Shown here: in pieces, positions 12,941-23,857 of the stretch
Position numbering within the stretch: the first letter of the stretch is position 1
How the letters are laid out: each line of letters starts with the position of its first letter
Source of the DNA: Merluccius polli
Lineage: Eukaryota; Chordata; Actinopteri; Gadiformes; Merlucciidae
NCBI GenBank assembly: GCA_030340625.1
Contig: JAOPHQ010002847.1
Location: 255,001-319,000, forward strand
Length of the DNA: 64,000 bases
Reading direction: 5' to 3'
Notes under the pieces: model-generated
Told to the model about the DNA's origin: nothing
What the model saw: only the letters and a program-made list of their open reading frames with translations
The model's database searches: none
Made by a program: the position numbers and the translations under genes

Positions 12941-12992
12941 TGCGCAGGACATAAATCAGATCACTGTAGTGATCTGATTTATGTCCTGCGCA
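12941..12992. repeat. Perfect 25-bp-arm palindrome
   Basis: Arms 12941-12965 and 12968-12992 are exact reverse complements, starting TGCGCAGGACATAAATCAGA, around a 2-base centre. A (GT)n-like tract follows at 12993-13019. Confidence 0.9.
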
Positions 12993-13019
12993 GTGTGTGT
13001 GTGTGTGCGCGTGCGTGCG

Positions 13020-15005
13020 TCAGTGTCCTACACGCATTGTTCCCAGTAATGTAGTGAAGCTTTGAAGAGCGGCTGCCCCTGCTAGCATACTGAACCTACT
13101 GATTGCTGAGTGCCAATTCCAAGTAATCCCTTTTTTCCAGTATAACTGGAAATGTGGCTTTTTGTGCGGGGTGTTTTTTTTGTTTTTGTTTTTTTTTTTA
13201 GTGTGGGGTGGTTATTATTTGTTTCTTACAACCTGTAATCTCAGTGACATATACAAGCAAGCAGCGACGGCAGCAGACCGGAGTACAGCTGTGAGTCGCC
13301 CACCGCCCGTCAGCCTCGGAAGTCTGTTGATAAAATAACTAGCTGGCAGGACGAGTTAGCCGCTAATGCTATGCTAGCAGGATATCATTAGATTAGCTAG
13401 CCTCTAACTTGCTTTTAATGGTATCTCTGTAAGATATGATTGAATTAGCTCACCTCTAACTTGTTTTTTAGTCAGAATCGGTTAGCTTAATTCGTTGCAA
13501 AATAGTCACATGAGGCATTTTTTTTCTCTGAAATTGATTAAATATTAGTCGGCAGTGCATAAATGCTTGTTTGCTATTTGATATTGATTGGCTGCTGTTA
13601 AAAGTCTACAGCAAGTTATCTGAAGTGAGAAAAGTAGTCATGTTTTCATGCCATTGCTGTCTTTTTATTTACACACATTCACGAAAATACTGCAGAATGC
13701 AGCTTTCGATGCAGCATTTTTAAATAATTAACGCATTTGATAATAATAATAATAATCCTCAAAAATAATAACAATAATAGTAGAGTATAAATTTAAATAA
13801 TTAAATTTAAAATAAATACGTGATAGAGGCCCTGTCCAGTCAGATTGACAAAAGGCATAATAGAAAATAGAGAGTCAGCCTATTTACTACAACTTTGCAA
13901 CTGCTACGCATTTGAACATTTTAACAAAATGAGTATTGATGTATTGATGAGATGTATTGATCAGTTGAGTATGATGTATTGAATGTTAATGTATAAATCA
14001 TTTATCCAGTGTTGGGTTGATTGCAACATCGTAGGCCTATATATGTGTTTGTATGTTTGTCTTCATCGAAATTGGTTCCCACACCATTAAAATTCAAATC
14101 GCTTTTACAATTGTAACCCATTTAGCCAGGGCCTGCATGGCAGGAGATAGCCTAAGCCGTGTGGCTGTTTTTTTCTCATTTTTTTATTATCCAAGTGATT
14201 ACACCGCTTGTCTTGGTCTCCGCCATTTAATTTCTTCATGCCACTTCAATCACTATTGGCTTGAATGCCCACTGACAGATTGAGCAAGACTGCACAAGTT
14301 GATCTCAAAGCACGAGAGAAGTGTTGCATTTCACATACCTGTGATTGGCAGGCAAGATGAACTCCCCGAACCAATCAGGGAAGAGATGCCCTGAATGCTA
14401 ACAAATTACACTTAAATAATAGCTCTTGAATCTTGATCTGATCTCCAGCACCTCTTAAAGTAAAACAGCGCTCCTCCATTATAGGGCAGAGTAGGCAATG
14501 CGAAACATAAAAGTTTGAAGCTGATTTAGCCTGAGGATATCAGGACATCGCCTCTGGAGTATCACGTTGTTGATGTGGAGGTAAACAGAACTAAATTAAG
14601 TTGTTCAATAAAAGAGAATTGCAGAATCATTGAGAATATCGGCGTTTCAATAAACAGCAGTGAGATTTCCATTTGGAGCAAAATTGAAACTCCAATATTT
14701 GGTCTGAAACATTATTCACTGTGCATATTGACAAAAATGTATGGTCAGTCTAAAAGGTATATTGATCCAAAAAAAAAGATAAGGTAGATAGGAATACATT
14801 AAAGTCAGCGTCTCTTGGCTGATCTCTTTCTTTATTGATGATATTTTCGTACTTATAGGATCAAGTCAGAACATTGTGACAAACGTCTCCCCTGTCTACT
14901 AATGCTACCTTAGCTTTTACCTCTGACTCAAAGTCTGTGCATTAATATTAATTAGGGCTAGACAGCCCCCTTTACATTGAATCAATTTGTTACAAAAAAT
15001 GACAT
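13020..15005. other. Intergenic, only repeat fragments recognised
   Basis: Contains AAT-rich stretches (13740-13800) and a fragment (14314-14389) of a repeat that recurs on the other strand at about 53270-53340. No coding exon is supported. Confidence 0.5.
14314..14389 (-). repeat. Dispersed repeat fragment, inverted relative to 53.3 kb
   Basis: GAGAAGTGTTGCATTTCACA and AACCAATCAGGGAAGAGATG are the reverse complement of sequence at about 53260-53335. The shared length is about 75 bases with a few mismatches. Confidence 0.65.
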
Positions 15006-15060
15006 TAAAGGTGCTGTAGGTAAGATTCAAGAGTTGTAAAGAGAGCAGAAGAGACATACA
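15005..15060 (+). repeat. Terminal part of a TAAAG(G/C)TGCTGT element
   Basis: TTAAAGGTGCTGTAGGTAAG, then GTAAAGAGAGCAGAAG, matches the reverse complement of the end at 53400-53455. The distal end is not identified, so only this terminus is called. Confidence 0.5.
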
Positions 15061-16140
15061 GAGGCAGGCATAGTCAATTCGAAACAGAAGCCCTTTTTAA
15101 ACATCCCGCAATACTGCCATAAAGAAGACCCGTTGTTACGACGGCTATGCTTTTTTACACTGAACTGGTACACACACACCCCTAGTGTGAGTTGGGCAGC
15201 GAGTACAATAGACAATAGAATGTTTTTTCTAGCCGTGCACATTCTACAAACGCAAGCAAAGTTGCTGTGCATCGTATACAACACACAATATACTGCTAAT
15301 TGCTGCTAGCTGCTTTTTTAATTCCCCCGTGGCGGGTCGCACACGTAACACGTCACCAAAACTTCTTGAATACTTGAACAGGCACTAATAACTAATAGCA
15401 TTTCACTCACTAATGCTGCTATGCCATTTCTAAGAAGTTAACTTTGACAAATGGTGTACGACTTCCAGATCCGTGTTAAATTGAGGAGTGGGTTGAAGAT
15501 GTTAGTAAGTGGCCAAATATATAGTGGCCGGATTTGTATACCTATTTAGTTGAGAAACCAAGCGTGTACACCAGAGAGAAATTACGAGCCTATAAGTCAC
15601 TGGATGCTTATGAATACGTTGTCTTCATCAGCAGCCTTTTCTTTACATGTTATGTTGTTATTGACCGTGTCTATGCACTTCAGTGCATTTTATGTTATTG
15701 ACTGCTGTGTCTATCTATGCACTTCAGTGCAACAAGATATTTAATGTTTTATTCTGTAATTCTATGTATACTATGTATCCATAGAGATAACTTAAAATTA
15801 TTATTATTTACTGTTTAGAACATACAGAATAATTTGATTCTAATAAATTGTACATATACTCCTACTTTCCTTGTTGTTGCTGTTTAGTGGCACTTTAATG
15901 GCACCTGAATGGAATGAAACTGAATGGAAATGAAATGTTGTTAGTAACAACATTACTAATAAAAGTAATACTGCACTCTGAATTGTTGAGATAATCTAGG
16001 GGGGGGACCATTGCACACACCAGTAGCAGCCAATGTGAGGAGGTTTATTAAAATGCATTAAGTTTTAAGAACAGTAGGCCTAAATTCATGTTTTACAAAT
16101 GTACAAATACCATTACATGTCATACATGGTTATGTGTAAC

Positions 16141-16499
16141 TCATTTGGGAACAACACTCTTACAGAGGTTTGTAAGGGCACCACATACAATAACAACATC
16201 ATCTAGTATGTTAACCTGCGACACTGGAATAACAGTTTGCAAAATCTTAAAGTTTTTCCACCGACCAATGACTCGTTGTACATGGATCCTCACACGAGAA
16301 AGTTGTCTAGCTGTGTCCACTTCCTGTGCAGAAAGCTGCTTCTTTCCTTTTGTGAAATGACGAATATAAAATAAAAATAACAAGCATTTTTGATTATGTC
16401 CTCATTTCAGTCCACACGTTTAATCGCCTGCAGCCACAGACGCCGTCGGTTGCTCTGAAATGGTCGTGATCCTCTAGGTATCCTATAAAACTTTAGTCC
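16141..16499 (-). pseudogene. Rest of the THAP domain fused to a DDE transposase C-terminus
   Basis: Minus-strand continuation of the split gene. From 16499 the THAP domain goes on (LKFYRIPRGS..., then RRRLWLQAIKRVD). It meets an in-frame TGA (16407-16409) where THAP domains have tryptophan, and a few codons later joins a different segment. That segment (16383 to the stop at 16141) reads EVDTARQLSRVRIHVQRVIGRWKNF..., ending VIVCGALTNLC, the typical C-terminus of DDE_Tnp_4 transposases. The catalytic core between the two is missing. It is therefore an internally deleted, stop-containing relic that predates the hAT insertion. Confidence 0.75.
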
Positions 16500-17242
16500 C
16501 AGAGGCGAAGCCAGAGGGGTGGCTTGGGGTGGCACGCGCCACCCCTGAAATTCGATTGGCCACCCCAGGTGCCACCCTGAATACTTGTCTACGATTGGCC
16601 ATTAACGTGGTCAAAGGCGGAACCTTCTTGACGCACGTGCTGCCTGGCTGCCTTTAAACCAGTGCGGGAGTTTGGAGAGTCAGACGTCAGAAATTTAAGT
16701 ACCACGTTTTTTGATGTTACCAAAGAACTGCCGTTATACATGGCTTATTGTTTTATAACATGTGAGTTTACAGCACTAGGTTACTGCTTGTGCTAGCAAG
16801 CAAAGACATATTTACATATCGCGTCTGCCTATGATATCTATTCACACACACAACCCAGTATCACGTCTGTTGAATCACGTCATGTAGGCTACATTTTCTA
16901 CCTGCCTATTTTGCATACTCAGTCGACATTTGCTAGGTCAGTGTGTTAACTGTAGGCTACGTTTGTAAAAGCGTTTAATGATAGATCTATCCTAATGTAA
17001 TGTTAAGACGATGTTTCATTTGTGATTCATAAGCTACTCACTGTCTAGTGTGTGTAGCATTAGGCTATATAATGGCTGTAACGTTATGCTTCCATACTTT
17101 CCATTCGCGGGTCCGTTTTGAAAGACATACGGTAATAGTTTAGACTGATGTTAGTTTTTAATTGGTGTTTATTTAATTTAAAACCTTGAATTGATAGCAT
17201 AGGGGTTTGTTGACTGTTCTGAAGTGAATCTGTCTTTGCAGT

Positions 17243-20018
17243 ATGAAAAGGAACCAGAGTATCCAACAGTTCTTTGTCAGCAGCAAGAAAAGCAAACCTG
17301 GAGACAGCGGTTCAGATAACGTTAGCGAGTCAGATCAGGATGATGACAGGCAGGGTGAGACTGAGCTTGCAGCTTCACCTGATGACCTGGGTATGTACAA
17401 TTTAGAATTCAATTTTATGCTTGATTTAATAGACAACTTGTAACCATGGCTTTTTTTTAAAATAAATAAATACATTAATAAAGATTAACAACATTTTCAT
17501 TTAGCCTGACACAAAATAAAATGTTTAGGCTACTACAGCAAGTAAAATCATGTGAAATCATTCTGAATGCTATTTCAGACTCAGCCAAGGGTGCTGGAGA
17601 CACTTCAGATCCCTGTGAGGGTATGCCATCTCAGTTATTATATATCTGATATTGAATTGCACTCATTGTATTTAATACAAAAATATATATATTTTACATA
17701 TTTAGGTCCATCATCTCATCATACTGGCTCTCCACTTGCTGCGACCAACCAAACCCCTGGACCTCCTGGTGTGTACTGTATTTTTATTTTTTATTGCGGT
17801 TAGAATATAGAGAACAAATGTTTGTATGATTTGCTGAATTATTTTCTTCTTTCCAGATATCTCTCAATCAAGGGCAGCAGATCCAATTCGACCTGTCCTG
17901 AGGATGTTCCCCAAGACTACACAAGGAGAGAAAAGGAGGGCATTCAACCCACAGTGGTACAGCCAGTATTCTTGGTTGGAATATTCTGTTAGTAAAGATT
18001 CAGCATACTGTTATGCATGTAGGCATTTCTCATTCCCTTCAGCGTCAGAATCAGTATTTACGTCCCAGGCTGGTTTTTCACATTGGAAAAAAGCACTGTA
18101 TAAAGATGGAGGCCTTAGGTTGCATGACCGGTCTGACAGTCACGTCAATGCAATGTTTGCTTGGCGAGAATATAAGGATCGTATGCTGACTGATTCCGGG
18201 TTAATGGATTTAATTGATCAAGAATACAAAAGAAAAGTTGAGGAGAACAGGAGATACATAAATACAATTGCAGTGGTTCTGCTGTTAACAGCAACTCAGA
18301 AGCAGGCTCAGAGGGGGCATCGGGAGTCAGAGGACTCTGACAATAGGGGGAATTTCATAGAAACGCTAACTGTGATTGCCAAGCATGATCCCACTATAGG
18401 TGAGAAAATGAGAGGAAAGGGGAATGCAAAGTACACATCTTCAACCATACAGAATGAAATTCTGGAGTGTCTTGCGAACATGGTGAGAGATGCCATTGTA
18501 AAGGAGGTGAAGGAGAGTGAGGTTTTCTCTGTAATCGCAGATGAAAGTAAAGACCTCCAAAAAAAGGAGCAGCTGTCTCTGGTAGTAAGATATTACTACA
18601 GTGGGGCTGTACATGAAAGTTTCCTTGATTTTCAGCATGCTCAGGATTTGGATGCTAAGGGACTTAGTGTTAAAATCATACAGTGCCTTGAAAAATATGG
18701 GCTGAATTATAAGGATAACCTGATTGGGCAAGGCTATGATGGTGCAGCTGTAATGAGTGGGAAACACTCTGGTGTGGCAGCCAGAATTCAGTCAGAGGCT
18801 AAACAGGCATTTTATGTCCACTGCAATGCCCACTGCCTGAATCTAGTCTTAGTGGACACAGTGAAGTCAGTGGCAGAGGTAGACTGTTTCTTCTCCCTCC
18901 TCCAAAGACTCTATGTGTATATGACAGGGTCTTACATACATCAGAAATGGCTGGAGGTTCAAAAAGATATGTACGGTGGCCAATGCAGAGAGTTACAGAA
19001 ATTAAGCGATACACGATGGGCATGTAGGGCGGTGGCTTGCAGGAACTTATTGGATAGATTACCAGCCGTCCTGCATGTTCTTGAGCAGATCAGTACAGAA
19101 AACAATGGGGACAGATCTGTTGATGCTCGAGGTTTGTTAGCACAGATTGACCTTACATTTATAGCCTTACTGACAACTTTCCAAAAACTCCTTGGAACCA
19201 CAAAACGGCTGTCTGACCTGCTACAGGCCCCCTCACTTCACTTAGCCATAGCAGTTGATTTGATTGAATCACTTCATGCTACATTTCAGGAGTATAGGAA
19301 TGAGAAATTTGCAGATGATTTGTGGCAAGAAATAGTCGATACAGCCAAACTGTGTAATGTAGCAGTTGAAAATATTACAAAAAAGAGAGAACAGAGAGTG
19401 AGTTCAAAACTGTGTGGGTCTCATATAACCTGTACTATAGGCCTACGCAGGGGTGATGAGGACAAAAAATCATTTACACAAAGGTTACTCTACCCAGTCC
19501 TAGATTCTCTCATGAGTGAGATGGACAGAAGGTTTTCAAAGTCAAACTGTGTACTCATGAATGGGATACAGGAACTGAACCCTCAAAGCTGTACATTCCT
19601 AGACAATGGTCAAGTCTTAGGATTAGGTGATTTGTATGGCAGTGATCAGGAAGACTTAACCCATGAGCTACATCAGGCCAGAAGGGTTGTTAAGAGAAAG
19701 ATGGACAGTGGGGCTGTACAATTGGGAAGTGTTACAGACTTCACTGTGTTTTTGGAACCCTATAAAGAGGTGTTCCCTGACCTCTTCAGGCTTTGCAAAG
19801 TTGCCACAGCTATCCCAGTGAGTACTGCAGGCTGTGAACGGAGTTTCTCAGCCCTGAAGCTAATAAAGACACATTTGCGGACCACCATGGTTGATAGTAG
19901 GCTTAGCCACTTAGGTGTGTTAAGTATTGAATCCAGGAGAGCAAAAGCTTTAGATTTGGATGACTTTATCAAGGTTTTTACCAGCTCACATAAAAATCGA
20001 CGCATTCAGTTGTTTTAA
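17243..20018 (+). CDS. hAT transposase, TTF-type zinc finger / ZMYM1-like, four coding exons
   Basis: Cut-and-paste transposase. Exons 17243-17390, 17579-17620, 17706-17768 and 17857-20018 all join in phase 1 with GT/AG borders and yield 804 residues without an internal stop. Before the ATG lies a plausible acceptor (TTTGCAG at 17235-17241), suggesting a non-coding first exon. Visible: an N-terminal NQSIQQFF segment followed by lysines, acidic low-complexity linker, TTF-type zinc finger around 110-185 (WLEYSVSKDSAYCYAC), DUF4371/RNase H-like core with acidic residues in VIADESKD (D313) and GQGYDGAAVMSG (D379), HCNAHCLNLVL, and the C-terminal hAT dimerisation block with CERSFSAL (E745). Length and order match fish 'zinc finger MYM-type protein 1-like' transposases. 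It could be a domesticated host gene, but perfect flanking duplications argue for a mobile copy. Confidence 0.92.
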
Positions 20019-20273
20019 TACCAACTTATAGATGGGCAAAGATATTGTAATTCATTGTTCCATGAAAAATGTAAAAATTGAAAAAATTGTATAGACCTGA
20101 GAACTTGGATTTTGGATGTTAACAGCTACAGAAATAGATGGCCAATGATGTTATGTTTGAATATTGTGTTTGAATTGTTATTGTAAAAAACAAAAGGCCT
20201 TGGAGGTATATTTCTTCATATCTTCATTTAATTAAGCTTGATATGTTTGTTTATTTATGTTCGATTTTATTCA

Positions 20274-20279
20274 AATAAA
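20274..20279 (+). terminator. Poly(A) signal of the hAT transposase gene
   Basis: AATAAA 256 bases downstream of the transposase stop and still inside the transposon, consistent with a self-contained transcription unit. Confidence 0.6.
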
Positions 20280-20429
20280 AAGAAATTTGATGCAAGAGTA
20301 TGGTCTTTGTCCTTCTTTGTCCTTCAGTTTATGACGTATGGTTTGATGATGGTATGTCTCATGCCACCCTTGAATTAATCAGTGCTCCACTAGGGCCACC
20401 CCTGTTAAAAAAGTCTAGAATCGCCAGTG

Positions 20430-20485
20430 TTTAGTCCGCCGGTGGAATAGCGATTCGTACAATGATATACGCAACAACCAGACAT
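20430..20485 (-). pseudogene. THAP-domain N-terminus of a THAP/DDE transposase, split by the hAT
   Basis: On the minus strand an ATG at 20485 opens MSGCCVYHCTNRYSTG, the start of a THAP zinc finger (first cysteine pair). Reading runs into the 8-bp target duplication and resumes in the same frame on the far side of the hAT at 16499. Together with the downstream part this marks a THAP plus DDE_Tnp_4 transposase of the ISL2EU/IS4EU type (family assignment by inference). The hAT insertion divides the exon. Confidence 0.75.
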
Positions 20486-22270
20486 GTTGATGCTGGGAAC
20501 AGTTTTTATCCAAGTTTAAATGCTTGGTAAGTAGCCTGGCCCATTAAGAATGCATTGCATTCTTAATGGGGCAATAATGTAATAATGTGTCATGGGCTGC
20601 ATTGTACTTCTATTACTGTATTAATAGTAACATTATATTAGAGGTTCACTTCTCATGCTAGACTAACCAATTATTTAATTGTTGTGATTGTTGTTGTTGC
20701 CTGTATGCCTGCTTGCAATGCATTTAAATGCTTTGCAGTGGAAAACATGTTATGTAGCACACCTTTAAAAAGAAAACATCAAGACATAAGTAATCATTTT
20801 AGAAACACTGCACACAATGTGAACTACCGAAGAAAATAAAAAAGATGAAAGATACATTTGCAATTTTGAGATTCATGCAACATGACTATCTACTCTTGTA
20901 GAAACCCTTTGCATTTTCTGTGGAAATGTTACCACAGGGTTCTGAAGGCAGAGGAGGCTATGGTGTATTGGCTTACTTAAAGTCAGTGTGGTACCAAGTG
21001 ATAAATTTAACCGAACGACAGATTTGTGTACTGCAACCATATGTACCAGCCCCTACATTTAGGGAACAGGCAGTGCATCCATGACAGTTATGAATGCCAA
21101 ATTCATGCACGCCAAATTATTAATTGTTTCTGAATAAACACCTCTGAAAAATAATAGTACATATTCAAGGTGGTTTTGTGTTTGTGTAAGCTGTCATCAT
21201 TTTTGCTAGGGGATGCCAGAGTATTTTTTATTAAATAGAAGCATGAACTCACATGTTTGGCAAGGCAGGGCTCAAAAAGCAGAGATCAGAGTTGCTTGGG
21301 ATTTGAGAGGTTTTCTTCTGCCAGGTGTTGACTGCTGCGACTGAAATATGGGACACATCCGAGTGGCTGGAGGAGGATTTTCATCGCAGGGGAAGCTCAT
21401 ATTTAGTCTGGGAAGGCAGTGGTTAGACACAGCACCGTTATTTGTAGCTGTTAAAGGGTGTTGATGTTGTCAAAATCACACAAAGTTCTTAGGCTACGTC
21501 CTAATGTTAGGTTTAAAGTGAAATAGCATAGCACTGCTGTGATCACTGTCTGAACGGCAGTCGGAGGCTGCTCTATAGGCAATTCATAGTATACTCATAT
21601 CTAAGTCATGTTGTAGTGAAGCTGACCTATAATCTTGGCTCATCCCACCATGCTGATTGCTCCAAGGCACTGTGGCATACCTATAAGCCCCTCCTATTTC
21701 CTGTAGTGAAACTGCAATATTTAATGAACGAGGGAGGAATTGGCTAACATAGCACTACTCTGGGGAAGGAAGTATATTGTATATTACAAAACAAAAGTAT
21801 ATATATTTGCTTTCAAATGAAAATGAAAATATTGTTGCACAATGCATACTTCACTTGCCTAATACTGCACTCCTCTATGTCCATCTTCTGAATTCCATCA
21901 TGGAGGTGATATAACATTTTTGCAACTTCAAATAAAGTGATAAAAATGAGTTTATTATAATTAAACTCTGGCTGGACATGGTGGTATAATAGAAGCTGTG
22001 CCACAACACTGTAGAGGGAAGAAAAGCAACCACACACACGTTTCCACCCCATGCTTAACTCATTATAATTATATGGTTCCTTGGTGCGTCCAGCAACCTT
22101 TTCATGTCCCCCTCGCAAGCCAGTGAACTCAGTGGCTCATCTTCCGCCCCCCTATCTCTGACAAACACACCCCCCCAAGTATGGAGACTGTGTGGGGCCT
22201 GCCACCACATGGGGTTGCCACATTAAGCTGCAGCCGCTCATCTCCTCCACTGTGGGGTCCTCGCCTGAGC
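20486..22270. other. Intergenic sequence between the hAT nest and lingo1
   Basis: The first ~80 bases belong to the THAP/DDE relic; a short palindrome (CCATTAAGAATGCA / TGCATTCTTAATGG) lies at about 20542-20571. The remainder is AT-rich with no gene-like ORF I recognise. Confidence 0.5.
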
Positions 22271-22533
22271 TATGGACGCCTGTGCTCACCGGGGTGTAGG
22301 GGAGAGGAGAGCGACAGAGGGCCCTATTAGCACCAGGAGGAGGAAGGGAAAAACACCATTTTCTTTTTCTTCTTCAATTTTGGTCCCCACATTTTTTACT
22401 TGTGTGATTCTCGGCAACATTCACCATTTGGTTTTGTGTTGCAGCAGCCGTGCAGCCAAATGCACATATTGCATTTGTAGCTGTTTACAAAGCTCTTTCT
22501 TTCTCTCTTCAAATCTCTCTCTCCCTCTCTCTT

Positions 22534-22538
<5 letters not shown>

Positions 22539-22571
<33 letters not shown>
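22539..22571. repeat. (CT)n microsatellite
   Basis: Uninterrupted CT dinucleotides upstream of the lingo1 5' region, with shorter CT tracts just before. Confidence 0.9.
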
Positions 22572-22573
<2 letters not shown>

Positions 22574-22874
22574 ACATGCACCCCTTCCTCCTTCCAAAGC
22601 TGCTCATTACTCTGATGTTCTGTCTCTGGTTCTCACACTCGCCCCCTTCATCCCTCACACTATCCCTCTTGTGCAGATAAACCCAATCAGCGCTGAATTA
22701 GGTGGAAAACTCCAGGCAAACTCAACAATGTGTGCAGAATGCTGTCTGCACAATCACCCCTCCACAACACACACACACACACACACACAGTCTGTTTTTC
22801 TCTCCTCTTGCTCGTCTTGCCTCACATTCTCCCGGAGCACTGCAGCTCCTCCTTCAGCCCTGCTCATCAACTCC

Positions 22875-22950
22875 CCCTCCCTCCCTCCCTCCCTCCCTCC
22901 CTCCCTCCCTCCCTCCCTTCCTTCCCCTCTCCCCCCCCCCCCCTCTCTTT

Positions 22951-22980
<30 letters not shown>
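22875..22980. repeat. (CCCT)n, poly-C and (CT)n tract
   Basis: Tetranucleotide CCCT repeats, then a C run, then CT repeats: one long pyrimidine strand that is polypurine on the other. Candidate for triplex or H-DNA. Confidence 0.9.
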
Positions 22981-22983
<3 letters not shown>

Positions 22984-23284
22984 CTCCCCCAGCCACGAGC
23001 GCTGTGTCTCGGCGGCGAGGTGCAGCAGCATGTATGTGAGCGCGTGTGAGCCAGCGGAGTCGCCTGTGCGTTTGCACGTCAGTCCATTGCTGCGGCCGGA
23101 TTTAGCCCATCTGGAGAGGACCCGCCGCCACTGCTGCAGCTGCACTTCCAACGACGCTATGCCTCTGGAACGGACATCCAGGGCTGCAGCCCGCTCGCTC
23201 TTCCCCTTCCCCTTCCCCTTCCTCTCCTGCATCTGATATCCATCCTCAGTCGTACCCCCACCCCATCCCCATCCCCTACCCCCA

Positions 23285-23290
<6 letters not shown>

Positions 23291-23351
<61 letters not shown>
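23291..23351. repeat. (CT)n in the lingo1 5' exon region
   Basis: About 30 CT units ending 80 bases before the mini-exon ATG; probably transcribed as part of the 5' UTR. Confidence 0.9.
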
Positions 23352-23354
<3 letters not shown>

Positions 23355-23401
23355 CGCCTTCGATTCCTGCCTCGGTGCAGTTTCGAATTTCCCTTGGCAA
23401 C

Positions 23402-23434
23402 ATGGAGCTGCCCGAATTAGAATTCTCTGCATGA
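23402..23434 (+). promoter_or_regulatory. Upstream ORF overlapping the lingo1 start codon
   Basis: A ten-codon ORF (MELPEL..., stop TGA 23432-23434) lies in the lingo1 leader. Its start has a strong context (A at -3, G at +4). Its stop overlaps the first lingo1 ATG in the tetranucleotide ATGA. Ribosomes translating it would stop on top of the mini-exon start, which favours reinitiation downstream, including at the ATG at 43018. The arrangement is seen directly; a regulatory effect is inferred. Confidence 0.6.
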
Positions 23435-23442
23435 GGGTCCTG
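23431..23442 (+). CDS. lingo1: lingo1 first coding mini-exon (MRVL)
   Basis: Twelve coding nucleotides, ATG AGG GTC CTG, directly precede a strong donor (GTAAGT at 23443). Joined to the acceptor at 43005/43006 they stay in frame and add MRVLVSNR before the methionine at 43018. Human LINGO1 isoform 1 begins MQVSKRM, with its first residues likewise from an upstream exon, so position, phase and the VS-R-M pattern agree. The start context is weak (T at -3, A at +4), so both this ATG and the stronger one at 43018 may be used. No transcript is available here; splicing is inferred. Confidence 0.8.
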
Positions 23443-23821
23443 GTAAGTATCCCGTCTCTATGGTGGGCTTTAAGTACCGAGGCGATGGATCAGATTTATT
23501 ATGGTGCAGTGGTGGAGCCGGGGAATCGCTTGGGATGGTATCAATCCTTGCAAACGTAAAGTGGGATATGGGCGGAAAGAAGAAGAGCTTTGAGGGGAAA
23601 ATAGAATAATTGTTTGCCGGGCTTGGCTTCAGTTTTTCTGCTTTGTCATCCAGAGATGCAGGGTTTGATTGTGTAGGGTATACTTTTGTGCATGTGCGTG
23701 TATTTCTATTTGAATGTACCAATACATCATACTCTGTCTATTTGTACTGCACATATTTGTACTTTTTTAATGCATATTTGTGTTAATGTTAATATTTGTG
23801 TTGTGTTAATGTATCTGTGGT

Positions 23822-23857
<36 letters not shown>

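Larger units (their letters stand above)
16500..20429 (+). mobile_element. Complete autonomous-looking hAT transposon
   Basis: A 3930-bp element flanked by perfect 8-bp direct repeats TTTAGTCC (16492-16499 and 20430-20437), the hAT target-site size. Its ends are imperfect inverted repeats: left CAGAGGCGAAGCCAGA, right (reverse complement) CACTGGCGATTCTAGA, each followed within about 25 bases by AGGGGTGGC. It contains a spliced transposase gene and a poly(A) signal, and sits inside the exon of an older THAP/DDE transposase relic. The perfect duplication and open transposase point to a recent, potentially active copy. Confidence 0.93.
22860..23430 (+). promoter_or_regulatory. lingo1: lingo1 5' exon / promoter region, CT-rich and GC-rich
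   Basis: The block upstream of the mini-exon combines (CCCT)n at 22875-22920, C and CT tracts to about 22983, a GC-rich and CpG-containing stretch (about 22990-23200) and a long (CT)n at 23291-23351. It is the best candidate for the transcription start and 5' UTR, since it runs directly into the exon ending at 23442. The 5' boundary of the exon cannot be fixed from sequence. No clear TATA box was seen, as is common for GC-rich neuronal promoters. Further upstream ATGs (for example 23030, in frame with 23159, stop 23236) would be upstream ORFs if transcribed. Confidence 0.5.

Noticed and set aside
18308..20005. Minus-strand ORFs over the hAT transposase
   Set aside because: Shadows of the transposase frame, with no domain of their own.
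22754..23432. Long minus-strand ORFs rich in RE, GGRE
   Set aside because: Translations of (CT)n and (CCCT)n tracts; stop-free by composition.
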